Positions 18,586 to 26,840 of a stretch of DNA of 64,000 bases are shown in pieces. The DNA is from Nakazawaea peltata (lineage: Eukaryota; Ascomycota; Pichiomycetes; Alaninales; Pachysolenaceae), in the NCBI GenBank assembly GCA_001599355.1, contig BCGQ01000004.1, positions 255,249 to 319,248 on the forward strand, in the 5' to 3' direction. The translations under genes were made by a program, and so were the position numbers. The notes under the pieces were generated by a model that ran no database searches, was not told the DNA's origin, and saw nothing but the letters and a program-made list of their open reading frames with translations. Numbering within the stretch: position 1 is the stretch's first letter; every line of letters starts with the position of its first letter.

Positions 18586-20235
18586 CTAATTCTCCCCCGG
18601 TCTCACCTTTTCATCCGGATAATAATCACCAATTGCAAAGTTTGGATGAGGTACAAAATCTGGAGGAAGATCCTCATAACTTCTCAGGTTATTTTGAGCC
18701 ATATTTGCTGAGTTTGATGTACCTTCTTGATCCATATCTTGACTTTCTTGGTGGGTCTCTTGCTGAGCTTCTTGCTGAGTTTCTTGCTCAGTCTCTGGGT
18801 CTCCACCCGATGACATTTCTCCCCCCTCCTCAATCTCTTCCTCAAAATCATCATATTCATACATATCATTCTCATGATACCCCTCCATCTCATTTCCCTC
18901 TATTGAGATTTCCCCATATTCAAACTCTCCAGAATCTATAGATATCTCAGAATCTGGAACAAAGGAAAGCATATCTTGTAATTCAAACTCATGATCTTGT
19001 CTTCCTAACTCCACTCTATTTGATCCATTTTGAACACCCAGATGTCTCAGATTTTTCATGAAAATATTCATAAATCTTCTTCCTGGCCGATTATTATTCC
19101 CATCATCAGAATCTGAGTCCGAGTCCGTAGCTACAATATACGGACCCGCTCTACGATTACCTTTAATTTCGCCTTCATTCTCATTCTTAATCTCCCTGCC
19201 CACAATTCCCCTCCTCTCAAATTCCCCACTCACCAGCTCAATATCTAAAATCCATTCCCAACTAAGAGCTGCTGTCATTACTTCAGTAAATAAGAAAAAG
19301 CAATCTGCCCAACTTCTCGAGTTAGAAGTTCGAGTAACGATGAAGAACACAAATGGAGCTACCATGAAAACCATTGTCAACAGCAGTAACGGCCAAACAC
19401 TTCGGCTGAACAGGAATCGGCTTTTATGATAAGCATAGACAAGCACCGTTATAATAAAGAGAAGGTGGATTGAGAGTTGAGTGACAACATCTACGATTTC
19501 AATCAGACCCCACGGACCGCTTTCCTCACCATTTGACTCCCCATTCATATATTCATTTCTCCTCTTAAGCAGATTCACCAAAAAGAATACCAAATTCACT
19601 GTAATAAACAACGGTCCCAACCTCCAAATCCATTTTTTATACCTAGACGAATCCAGTGTATATAATATTATCTCCAACCATGCCACTAAAGTTAGCAATT
19701 GGGATACAAACATAAGCATAGTATATACAAGTCCATACAATATACGATTCTGGAACGTTTCAACGTCTTGAACATTTGAGATCAGTAATTCTTTCACTAA
19801 TTTGTTGAACTGGTCAAGGACCACCGAAACAGCAATGGCAAAGAATAAGGTCGCGAGCTTTATAGAGTATGGCTTTCTATGACTTGACAAAAGAAGCACT
19901 AATAGGAGCATCCAAGCTGATACCAGAACGGCGCTTAGCAGAAAAGCTGATGAAATGAGACCCGTTGTGAAGTCATCTACTGCTGACGATAGAAGATCTT
20001 GATCCATTGAGTCAATGTAGAATTGGAGCAGCTGTGTATAGACGGTCTTTTCGGCGCCTAAATCGGATATAAATGCATCATTTTGACTATCAATCTCACC
20101 AGAGCAATTTGTCACATAAAGAACCGGTAACTTGAGTGAAGTATCATTGAGAAGGACTGTTTTATTGGCCCAGTCATACAGAATCAAAGATCCCAGAGCT
20201 AAGTAGTACACTGAGCATGAGGAATAATTGAGCAT
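18586..20235 (-). CDS. DFG16: PalH-family ambient-pH sensor (Dfg16/Rim21 type)
   Basis: A 549-aa membrane protein. A lumenal/outside N-terminal part of ~100 residues with a few Cys and N-x-S/T sites is followed by seven membrane segments spread over about residues 98-335. A long acidic Ser/Glu/Gln-rich cytosolic tail (340-549, with QETQQEAQQETHQES) completes it. This is the layout of PalH proteins, which sense alkaline pH at the plasma membrane and pass the signal through Rim8/ESCRT to the Rim101 protease complex. Two paralogous types exist, Rim21 and Dfg16. I favour Dfg16 because SHE4, AKR, the bZIP gene and HSP78 are its S. cerevisiae neighbours (YOR030W region). Confidence 0.75.
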   Translation of the reverse strand: MLNYSSCSVYYLALGSLILYDWANKTVLLNDTSLKLPVLYVTNCSGEIDSQNDAFISDLGAEKTVYTQLLQFYIDSMDQDLLSSAVDDFTTGLISSAFLLSAVLVSAWMLLLVLLLSSHRKPYSIKLATLFFAIAVSVVLDQFNKLVKELLISNVQDVETFQNRILYGLVYTMLMFVSQLLTLVAWLEIILYTLDSSRYKKWIWRLGPLFITVNLVFFLVNLLKRRNEYMNGESNGEESGPWGLIEIVDVVTQLSIHLLFIITVLVYAYHKSRFLFSRSVWPLLLLTMVFMVAPFVFFIVTRTSNSRSWADCFFLFTEVMTAALSWEWILDIELVSGEFERRGIVGREIKNENEGEIKGNRRAGPYIVATDSDSDSDDGNNNRPGRRFMNIFMKNLRHLGVQNGSNRVELGRQDHEFELQDMLSFVPDSEISIDSGEFEYGEISIEGNEMEGYHENDMYEYDDFEEEIEEGGEMSSGGDPETEQETQQEAQQETHQESQDMDQEGTSNSANMAQNNLRSYEDLPPDFVPHPNFAIGDYYPDEKVRPGEN

Positions 20236-20519
20236 ATTTGTCCTTTGGTAGTGCTACTTACTACTCGGGTATCTTAATATCTGGAGATCATGAAGATGAG
20301 ACAAGATCGATACAACTGAGCTATTTATTAAAACGTGACCAGCTATTTATTAAATACATTTTGAGCTATTTATTAATTTTTAGAGTATTGTGGGGTTATA
20401 GATTGGGATTGTTTGCACGACCTAATTGGGGGTGATTCAGTATTTCATCTCTCACTACTCCTACTCCTACGACTCTATATCACTTTCTCATATATTATTC
20501 ATTATTCATATCCTCTCAC

Positions 20520-22829
20520 TCAAGTAGAAACCTTACGTAACCCACTTCCCCTCCTATTAGATTTAAAATGTCCACCTCTTCCTCCTGTTCTACCCCCAAC
20601 CTTCTTGGCCCTGCCCTCTAATTCCTTCACATCAATATTTATTATATACGATCTTTTGATCCTGATAGGTTCGTCTGCTCCAGAATTGCTGGTTCCAGAA
20701 CTATTAACCCCCAATTTCTCCAACGATTTATGTCCAATTGGAATATTAATCCGAAATTCAGCATAATCCATACCTCTAAATTTGTTAATGGCTACTTTCG
20801 ACTGTAATTCCCTTACAAACATGAAGTTATTTACTCCACGTTTATAGAAGGTGGATGAAAATCCTTCTGGATACTTCTTGGTGAGCTCTTCATCGAGAAT
20901 GAACAGATTAATTGCATCTGAAGAACTAGTTACGGATTTACTGGATTTTTTAGGGGTGTTTGAACTTGTAGGAAGCGAAATTGGGGGTAATTCCGATTCT
21001 TCAAGGTCTGAAGGCTGCAAATTATCGATCTTTCCTGACATTGGTTCTAATTCACGGCTTTTTACTGCCAATTTGGACTCAATTGCAACAAGAGGCAGTC
21101 CTAATACCTTCGGAGTCTCTTGTTGGGGTCTTTGAAGCAAAGAAACATGTTCAATTGAGGGGTGTTGTGATTGAGTAGTAATAGAAAGTGGATCAATGCC
21201 ATAAATTGAACCTCCATTTCCAGAAATTGGACTAAATGGGCTGTTTTGAACCAGATTAGATTGTGGTAACAGCAGATTTGGGCTATATATTTGAGAATTT
21301 TGACCAAAATAGTCACCTATCGATTGATCTACAGAAGCACGAGGTGACGGAAAGAATCTCGACAGACCTCTTAAGGTATTAGGAGTCTTATTTCCATTGG
21401 AAGGAGTCCAAGAAGGACCCACTGCCGCAGGAGGGGACATCAGTTGGAGATTATTACTATTAGAATTCTCTCTGGAGTTCCAAACAGAGTTGGAAGATGG
21501 CCAAAACTCTCCACCATGGCCCGGACCAGCACTTTCTGGTACATTATGGTTTATATAACTCGAATCAAAGCTATGGTGGTGTGGCAGAGATTGTCCGGGT
21601 GTCTCCAGAAGTGAAATTTTCTCAAATGAAGATGATAAAGAATGTCCAGAGAATTTCCCGAGGCCAGAATTACTATTAGCACGACTCACGTGACCATTTA
21701 CTGGGCTACTTGTCTCTCCGAAGGTCATTGAGGCAGATGTGTTGCGTCTGAACCCAAGAAGAGGTGAAGTAGAGGCCGCGGCTGCTGCGGCTGCGGCTGC
21801 TGCGGCCGACAGGCTAAATATATCATTACTATTTGAAGGTGACATAAGAGATCCACCTGCTACGGAGCTAGTTGTACTGTCTGCACGACTATTAGAGTGA
21901 TCAGGAGTACCATTTGAAGTCTCAGGCACATTTCCAAGTGAGTTCCAGATCTTTTCATTGAAAGAATCGTCCTCTTCGTCATCTATATCGGCCCAATTGA
22001 AACCTGAAGAGCTCAGAGGCACCGAAAGATTGGCAAAAGTGAACCTAGACGAATCTAGCTTGGTAGTCGGGGTGTTAGTGGTGCCGTTATTGCCGATTCC
22101 CATCCCAATAACCTCTGTAGAGGCTGAAGGAGGATCAGTTGAAGCTGGTGAGTTGGTCTTCCTGATATCTGGAGAGTTACTGCGACTTTTCCAATAGTTA
22201 TTTTCTTGGTTTATCAATCGTGAAGTTTGATTATGATTGTAAGGGTCATTTGCGGCATTAGAGGCGGTAGAAGAACCAGCAGAACTCGAATTAGAAATCA
22301 GTAATCCGGTGGTCTTTTTGTCCTGAACAATCTTAAGCTTGGGTCCCGACAGTAAGGCGAAAGTACGGACCGTAGTCGACGGTTGTGGTCTGGAATTCTG
22401 AGCCGGTCTAAGCTGTTGCGACTGGTTAGGAGTGGGCTGAGTAAACTGAGCTTGTTTCGAAGCAGATTGAGTCGACGATTGGGGGAATAATAACGATGAA
22501 GACGAAGACCCAGCCACATTAGCTGTCTTTTCCGAGTCTCCCGACCCTCCGATAGCAGATCTAAGTGTAGGAAACATCATTGTACTGGCAGAAGAGCTAT
22601 TGGAGGAAGAATTTGGTGCTCTAGATAAGTCATCAGGACCCATTCTTGGCACGTTATGTCTAGAGCTCAGTATTCCATACATTCCTCTACTGGGATAACC
22701 ACCGAATGACCCAAATCCGGCGTCATTACTGTTGTACTCGACCGAGACTCCGACGGGTTTGAATAGCTCATTCACCAGCTGAGGTTTGAGTTTTTTGCCC
22801 GGTTTCTTGGGACCTTCTTGGGGTATCAT
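20520..22829 (-). CDS. Large Ser/Asn-rich protein with RG-rich C-terminus, unknown
   Basis: A 769-aa protein, mostly low complexity: Ser/Asn/Pro/Gln-rich over about residues 20-610, with an Ala run near residue 340. A conserved-looking block comes near the C-terminus (about 637-705: LFILDEELTKKYPEGFSS, NFMFVRELQSKVAINKF, DYAEFRINIPIGHKSLE). A basic Gly/Arg tail (GGRTGGRGGHFKSNRRGSG) is typical of RNA-binding proteins. The short N-terminal block VNELFKPVGVSVEYNS may also be functional. The composition suggests a role in mRNA regulation or granules, but no named domain is visible and I assign no function. Confidence 0.8.
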   Translation of the reverse strand: MIPQEGPKKPGKKLKPQLVNELFKPVGVSVEYNSNDAGFGSFGGYPSRGMYGILSSRHNVPRMGPDDLSRAPNSSSNSSSASTMMFPTLRSAIGGSGDSEKTANVAGSSSSSLLFPQSSTQSASKQAQFTQPTPNQSQQLRPAQNSRPQPSTTVRTFALLSGPKLKIVQDKKTTGLLISNSSSAGSSTASNAANDPYNHNQTSRLINQENNYWKSRSNSPDIRKTNSPASTDPPSASTEVIGMGIGNNGTTNTPTTKLDSSRFTFANLSVPLSSSGFNWADIDDEEDDSFNEKIWNSLGNVPETSNGTPDHSNSRADSTTSSVAGGSLMSPSNSNDIFSLSAAAAAAAAAAASTSPLLGFRRNTSASMTFGETSSPVNGHVSRANSNSGLGKFSGHSLSSSFEKISLLETPGQSLPHHHSFDSSYINHNVPESAGPGHGGEFWPSSNSVWNSRENSNSNNLQLMSPPAAVGPSWTPSNGNKTPNTLRGLSRFFPSPRASVDQSIGDYFGQNSQIYSPNLLLPQSNLVQNSPFSPISGNGGSIYGIDPLSITTQSQHPSIEHVSLLQRPQQETPKVLGLPLVAIESKLAVKSRELEPMSGKIDNLQPSDLEESELPPISLPTSSNTPKKSSKSVTSSSDAINLFILDEELTKKYPEGFSSTFYKRGVNNFMFVRELQSKVAINKFRGMDYAEFRINIPIGHKSLEKLGVNSSGTSNSGADEPIRIKRSYIINIDVKELEGRAKKVGGRTGGRGGHFKSNRRGSGLRKVST

Positions 22830-23348
22830 TTGACTAAGGGAGTGGCCTGATGAGTGAGATGGTTTGGTGGAGGTGCTTTGTGACTTAGTCTGGATGAACT
22901 GATGGCGAGTGGAGCCAAGTATTAGAGAGAATTTGGGGTAATTTTTGGGAGAGTCGTGCAGGGCAAATCAGACGGCAGGAGGATGGCAGAAAAGGGCAGA
23001 ATGGAGAAGAGATGAGAGTTGAGAGAGGCTCTGTCGAGTTGACAAGAATTGACGGTGAGTTTATTTCAAGGTTTATATTTACAATACTGGTTGGGTGCCG
23101 GTTAGGTCAAGGCCAGATACCCCCAGATTGAGTTTCTACAGATCCAATGTCTACTTATCTAGTGTATATCTTCATACAATTATAGTACTATACTTTTATG
23201 CCCTTTCTATTCGTGCCCTCCCGCAACTTCTGCCCCAATCCCAAATGAAAATTTTTAGCTCCGCTTAAACTAAAACTCTTTCCTCGGATTACGTAAGACT
23301 TTTGACAGCTTGAAGTATACTCGATCTCATCATAGTATAATTGACAAA
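22830..23348. promoter_or_regulatory. Divergent promoter of the low-complexity gene and the bZIP gene
   Basis: A 519-bp shared promoter. It contains one AAAAGGGCA element (22990-22998) and a Yap site at 23289-23296 (own entry). No gene is seen. Confidence 0.4.
23289..23296. promoter_or_regulatory. Yap response element before the bZIP gene
   Basis: TTACGTAA is the perfect palindromic site for Yap-type bZIP factors. It lies 53 bp upstream of the bZIP ATG, which suggests autoregulation or control by another Yap protein. Confidence 0.55.
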
Positions 23349-24083
23349 ATGAATGGTGCAAATGGCCAAGAAGACTCAACGTCTGTTGTTGGAGTACCAA
23401 TAGCTGATACTCAAAGAAATCTTAGAACCAGAGCAGCAGATTCCACCTCCAATTCCATCAGAGAAACGGCAGCTGAAGGTCGTGTCGAAGACGCGGTAGT
23501 GGACCAGACACCAGGAATCGGCTCTGACTCTTCTGTATACTCTCAATCGCTGCAATATGCTCATATTGTGCCTAAGGCTCCGTCATATACCAGCGGGAAT
23601 CTGATGCCGGCAGGAGCTGTTAGCACTTTTGCCGCTGGAACCAACGTCCCTGGGAGCGTGTTCAGTCAATTCAATGAGGATGTGTCGAGCGCGGTACTGC
23701 TGCTGGTCCGCGTGGGTCGTGAACCGCGTCATCAACTGAAGCATCTGGAGACCCAGCGTCGAATCATGAAACTCAGTGCTCCGAAAGGTGATTCGACTGC
23801 TCTCTCAAGTTCCTCCGGCGGCCGCTCTATCTCACCTCTGGTACCTTCTACCACTGTAAGTACCAATGAGGGAGTATCCGCCACCCCAAGAAGAGCCAGC
23901 ACGAGGAGGGCAGAGCAAAATAGAAAGCTGCAAAAACTGTTCCGTCAAAGAAGAGAGAATTATTTCAAAGAATTAGAGGAGCAAGTAAAGGAGGTGCCTT
24001 CGCTTCGGCAAAAGATAGCTCAATTAGAGGAAGAAAATAGGGTATTGAAGGATTATATAGTTCAGCTTCAAGCTAAGAAGTAG
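23349..24083 (+). CDS. Yap-type bZIP transcription factor (CIN5/YAP6 position)
   Basis: A 244-aa protein. The N-terminal ~180 residues are Ser/Thr-rich and disordered. The basic region starts at ~N191: read with CTG=Ala it is NRKAQKAFRQRRENY, an exact fungal AP-1 (Yap) signature NxxAQxxFR. Read with Leu it would lose both signature alanines (CTG at 23928 and 23937). A leucine zipper with heptads (ELEEQVKEVPSLRQKIAQLEEENRVLKDYIVQL) runs to the C-terminus. The ATG at 23349 (ACAAAATG context) is preferred. HSP78 lies close by, as with YAP6 (YDR259C) and HSP78 (YDR258C), so this is probably the single CIN5/YAP6 ancestor, linked in yeast to salt and drug stress. Confidence 0.82.
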   Translation: MNGANGQEDSTSVVGVPIADTQRNLRTRAADSTSNSIRETAAEGRVEDAVVDQTPGIGSDSSVYSQSLQYAHIVPKAPSYTSGNLMPAGAVSTFAAGTNVPGSVFSQFNEDVSSAVLLLVRVGREPRHQLKHLETQRRIMKLSAPKGDSTALSSSSGGRSISPLVPSTTVSTNEGVSATPRRASTRRAEQNRKLQKLFRQRRENYFKELEEQVKEVPSLRQKIAQLEEENRVLKDYIVQLQAKK

Positions 24084-24730
24084 GGAGCGATTTTCAGGGA
24101 TGGTAAGCGATGGTGAGCGATGATCATCGCTGGATTCCCCTTTATTGTTAAGTGGGTCCATCTTAGGTCCACTCTCACTCTTCTCAATAATCCCCACCAG
24201 ACCCCCCTCTTCACTTAATAACCATCCATCTCTCCCCCGTCAACTCTTTCCCCTTGATATGCCCCTATCATGCCCCTCCCCTCGTTTGCCCCGTCCCCGT
24301 CCCCGATAACAATTTCCTTATCGGGCAGCATTTTACTGATAAGAAAAAGTTAAATTCAGATAAGAAAGTTTAATGTGTGAAATTGGGCGGTTCGGGTGAC
24401 AGTTTGGACCTGCGACAAAAAGCACAAGTCGGTTATCAGGTATTGAAAGACACATGTCAATCCGATTTGTGATTTTGCCGCTCTTTGGAGCCCTCGCCAA
24501 GAAAATGATGGGGGGTTTAAGATTTATTTTATCTTTAGCTCAAGATAAGCAGGGCTTAAAGCCAGGGGGGTTTCGGCAAGATGTATATATCAGATTTTTT
24601 CAATTAGGATACAGAGTCTCGGGCTCCCATGATCGGCGGTCGACTTGGATTATATAAATTGTAACCATATACACGTTTTGTTCAATTGCATTTTAAATTT
24701 ATTCTTACTCTAATTAAATATATTGCTATT
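24084..24730 (+). promoter_or_regulatory. Transporter promoter with clustered GATA sites
   Basis: A 647-bp upstream region. GATAAG occurs at 24338-24343, 24359-24364 and 24544-24549, and in reverse (CTTATC) at 24318-24323; further GATAA-type sites are at 24305 and 24433. Sites of this kind bind Gln3/Gat1 and repressing GATA factors, so control by nitrogen quality is likely. A C-rich stretch (24190-24305) precedes them, and TTATATAAATTG at 24650-24661 can act as the TATA box. Confidence 0.5.
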
Positions 24731-26323
24731 ATGGATTCCAAAGATTCAAAAATCGCAGTCCATGCGACTGTTGAGGAGCTGTTATCTGAATCATCTTCCC
24801 CAGAACCTCAAAAGTTCACCACCAAACTTGTCAAGATCCCATTTGCTAAAAAGAAGGAATTGTTCTTTTCCAAAGAAACCCCCCCTGGCCCAGCAAAAAG
24901 ACCTTTCTTCCTTTGGCACCCTCCAGGAAGATCTGCTTACGAAAAGAAGTTGGTTTTCAAGCTTGACTGTGTCTTATTGACTTTGGTCTGTTTCACCTTC
25001 TTCGTCAAGTATATGGATCTGAGTAACCTTTCGTATGCTTATACCAGTGGTTTGAAAGAGGACTTCAACTTGAGTGGAGACGATTACAATTGGATCTCGA
25101 CTGCCTTCTCTTTGGCCTACGCTTATTGTGGTGTCTTCTTGACTGTCTTGCTTACCAAGATTAGACCAAGTATCTTGTTGCCTACCTGTGAGTTGATTTG
25201 GGGAGCATTGACTCTGATGGTCGCTGCTACCACCGGTTATAAGAGTATCTTGGCCGTCAGAATTCTCCAAGGTGCTATCGAAGGTATTAGTTACCCTTCA
25301 ATTAACTATCTTTTGGGAGCTTGGTACACTCGTGAGGAAATCACCAAGAGAACTGCTATTTTCTGTGTCTCTGGTTCTCTTGGAACCATGTTCGGTGGTT
25401 ACATTCAATCGGGTATCTATGCCTCTTTATCAGGTAAGGGATCGTTGGCTCCTTGGAAATGGGCTTTCATTGTCGATTTCTTGATTACTCTTCCTGTTGC
25501 CATTGCTTGTTTCCTCTTCTTGCCAGACACTCCTTCTGAACAAAGACCAAACTGGATCTTCTCTGCTGAGGAGATTGAATTCTTGAAGAGAAGAGTCGCT
25601 TTAGAACAAGAACATATCGAGGAGTCCAACAAATTCGATTGGACTCTTATCAAGAACGGTTTGGCTTCTTGGCAATTCTGGGTCTTGCCATTGGCTTACT
25701 CTTTAGGTCAAATTGGTGAATACGTAAGTGGTTATTGGGGTATTGCTTTGAAGCTGGATGGTTACAGTGTTTACCAGGCCAACAATTATCCAACCATTTG
25801 TAATGCCGTCAATATTGTGATCGCGCTTTCTGCTAGTGTTTGGACTGATTACAGACAGACCTTCTGGGAGCTGTATACTGCTGTCAATGTGTTGTGGATT
25901 TTATCTTTTGCGATCCTTGTTGCTTGGGAAGTTCCTCTGGGCTTGAAATTCTTCGCTTTCTGTATTTGTAAAATGACCAGTACCACCTCTTCCACCATCT
26001 GTTCATGGTCAAACTTCAATATGAAACATGACAGACAACTTCGTGCTTTGGTTTTAGGATCTTTTAATGTTTGTTACAGTATTTTCTACACTGCTATTCC
26101 TCTTACTGTTTGGAATACCAATTATGCTCCAAGATATAAAGATGCTCATCTTGTTCATTTGATTCTCCAAGTCATTTCTACATTTTTCACCCTTGTTGTT
26201 CTTGCATTTGACAGATATCAAAGAAGAAAGATGCAATACATCGAGTCTCAATTGACCGACCAATCTACTGTTACTTATGAGGAGGAAGAGCAAGAGGACG
26301 AGAAGATTCTGTTGAAGCTGTGA
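24731..26323 (+). CDS. Dal5/Fen2/Vht1-type anion:cation symporter (MFS)
   Basis: A 530-aa plasma-membrane permease of the major facilitator superfamily, ACS family. An ~80-residue cytosolic N-terminus ends in FFLWHPPGRSAYEKKLVFKLD, then 12 membrane segments follow. Family hallmarks are DLSNLSYAYTSGLKEDF after TM1, RILQGAIEGISYPS in TM4 and LPDTPSEQRPNWIF in the central loop. The C-terminus is acidic. Relatives carry allantoate, pantothenate, biotin, nicotinate or cysteine; the substrate cannot be told from sequence. GATA sites upstream favour a nitrogen-linked substrate. The start is the first ATG, 24731. Codon bias is strong, pointing to high expression. Confidence 0.85.
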   Translation: MDSKDSKIAVHATVEELLSESSSPEPQKFTTKLVKIPFAKKKELFFSKETPPGPAKRPFFLWHPPGRSAYEKKLVFKLDCVLLTLVCFTFFVKYMDLSNLSYAYTSGLKEDFNLSGDDYNWISTAFSLAYAYCGVFLTVLLTKIRPSILLPTCELIWGALTLMVAATTGYKSILAVRILQGAIEGISYPSINYLLGAWYTREEITKRTAIFCVSGSLGTMFGGYIQSGIYASLSGKGSLAPWKWAFIVDFLITLPVAIACFLFLPDTPSEQRPNWIFSAEEIEFLKRRVALEQEHIEESNKFDWTLIKNGLASWQFWVLPLAYSLGQIGEYVSGYWGIALKLDGYSVYQANNYPTICNAVNIVIALSASVWTDYRQTFWELYTAVNVLWILSFAILVAWEVPLGLKFFAFCICKMTSTTSSTICSWSNFNMKHDRQLRALVLGSFNVCYSIFYTAIPLTVWNTNYAPRYKDAHLVHLILQVISTFFTLVVLAFDRYQRRKMQYIESQLTDQSTVTYEEEEQEDEKILLKL

Positions 26324-26840
26324 GCCGGCCTCCTCTTCATTATTTTTCGTATTTTATTAAAATTATTACTTTTTATTTTATTGTTTGTAGAATAGATAAG
26401 GATCTGAGGAGATTTTGATCCGAGGAAGCTTGACATGCAGGTTACTGGATCTGGTAGAATGCGTTAGTGTTATCATGGCTTAATATGGTAGATCGCGCCA
26501 TCCCGATTTGGATCTAATCGGTGCTTAAATATTTTAAATTGGGCGTGTTTTTTTGGGGGGTTAGGCAAAAAATTGGGGGTAATTTCGGCAGAAAAAGATG
26601 GAAATTGTACAAGACGAATTTGGTTTAGTTTTATTGAGTTGACAGTGATTGAGCATGGGAAAGATATGAGCTTTCTAGTCCCCTGTGGCCCTTCTACTTC
26701 TAACCATCTTAACCTCTCTCACCTTCATAACCATTAATTCGTTACAATCCTACAACCTACAATATCCCATACAACTCCTCATATATTCAAGATACTACCA
26801 CTATTAATCATAATGAGATGTTTAGATGTGTCAATCGCAT
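26324..26840. other. Convergent spacer transporter/HSP78
   Basis: A 517-bp gap between two 3' ends: AT-rich terminator-like runs (26336-26395), a G-rich patch (26548-26585) and pyrimidine-rich DNA. No gene is seen. Confidence 0.4.
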
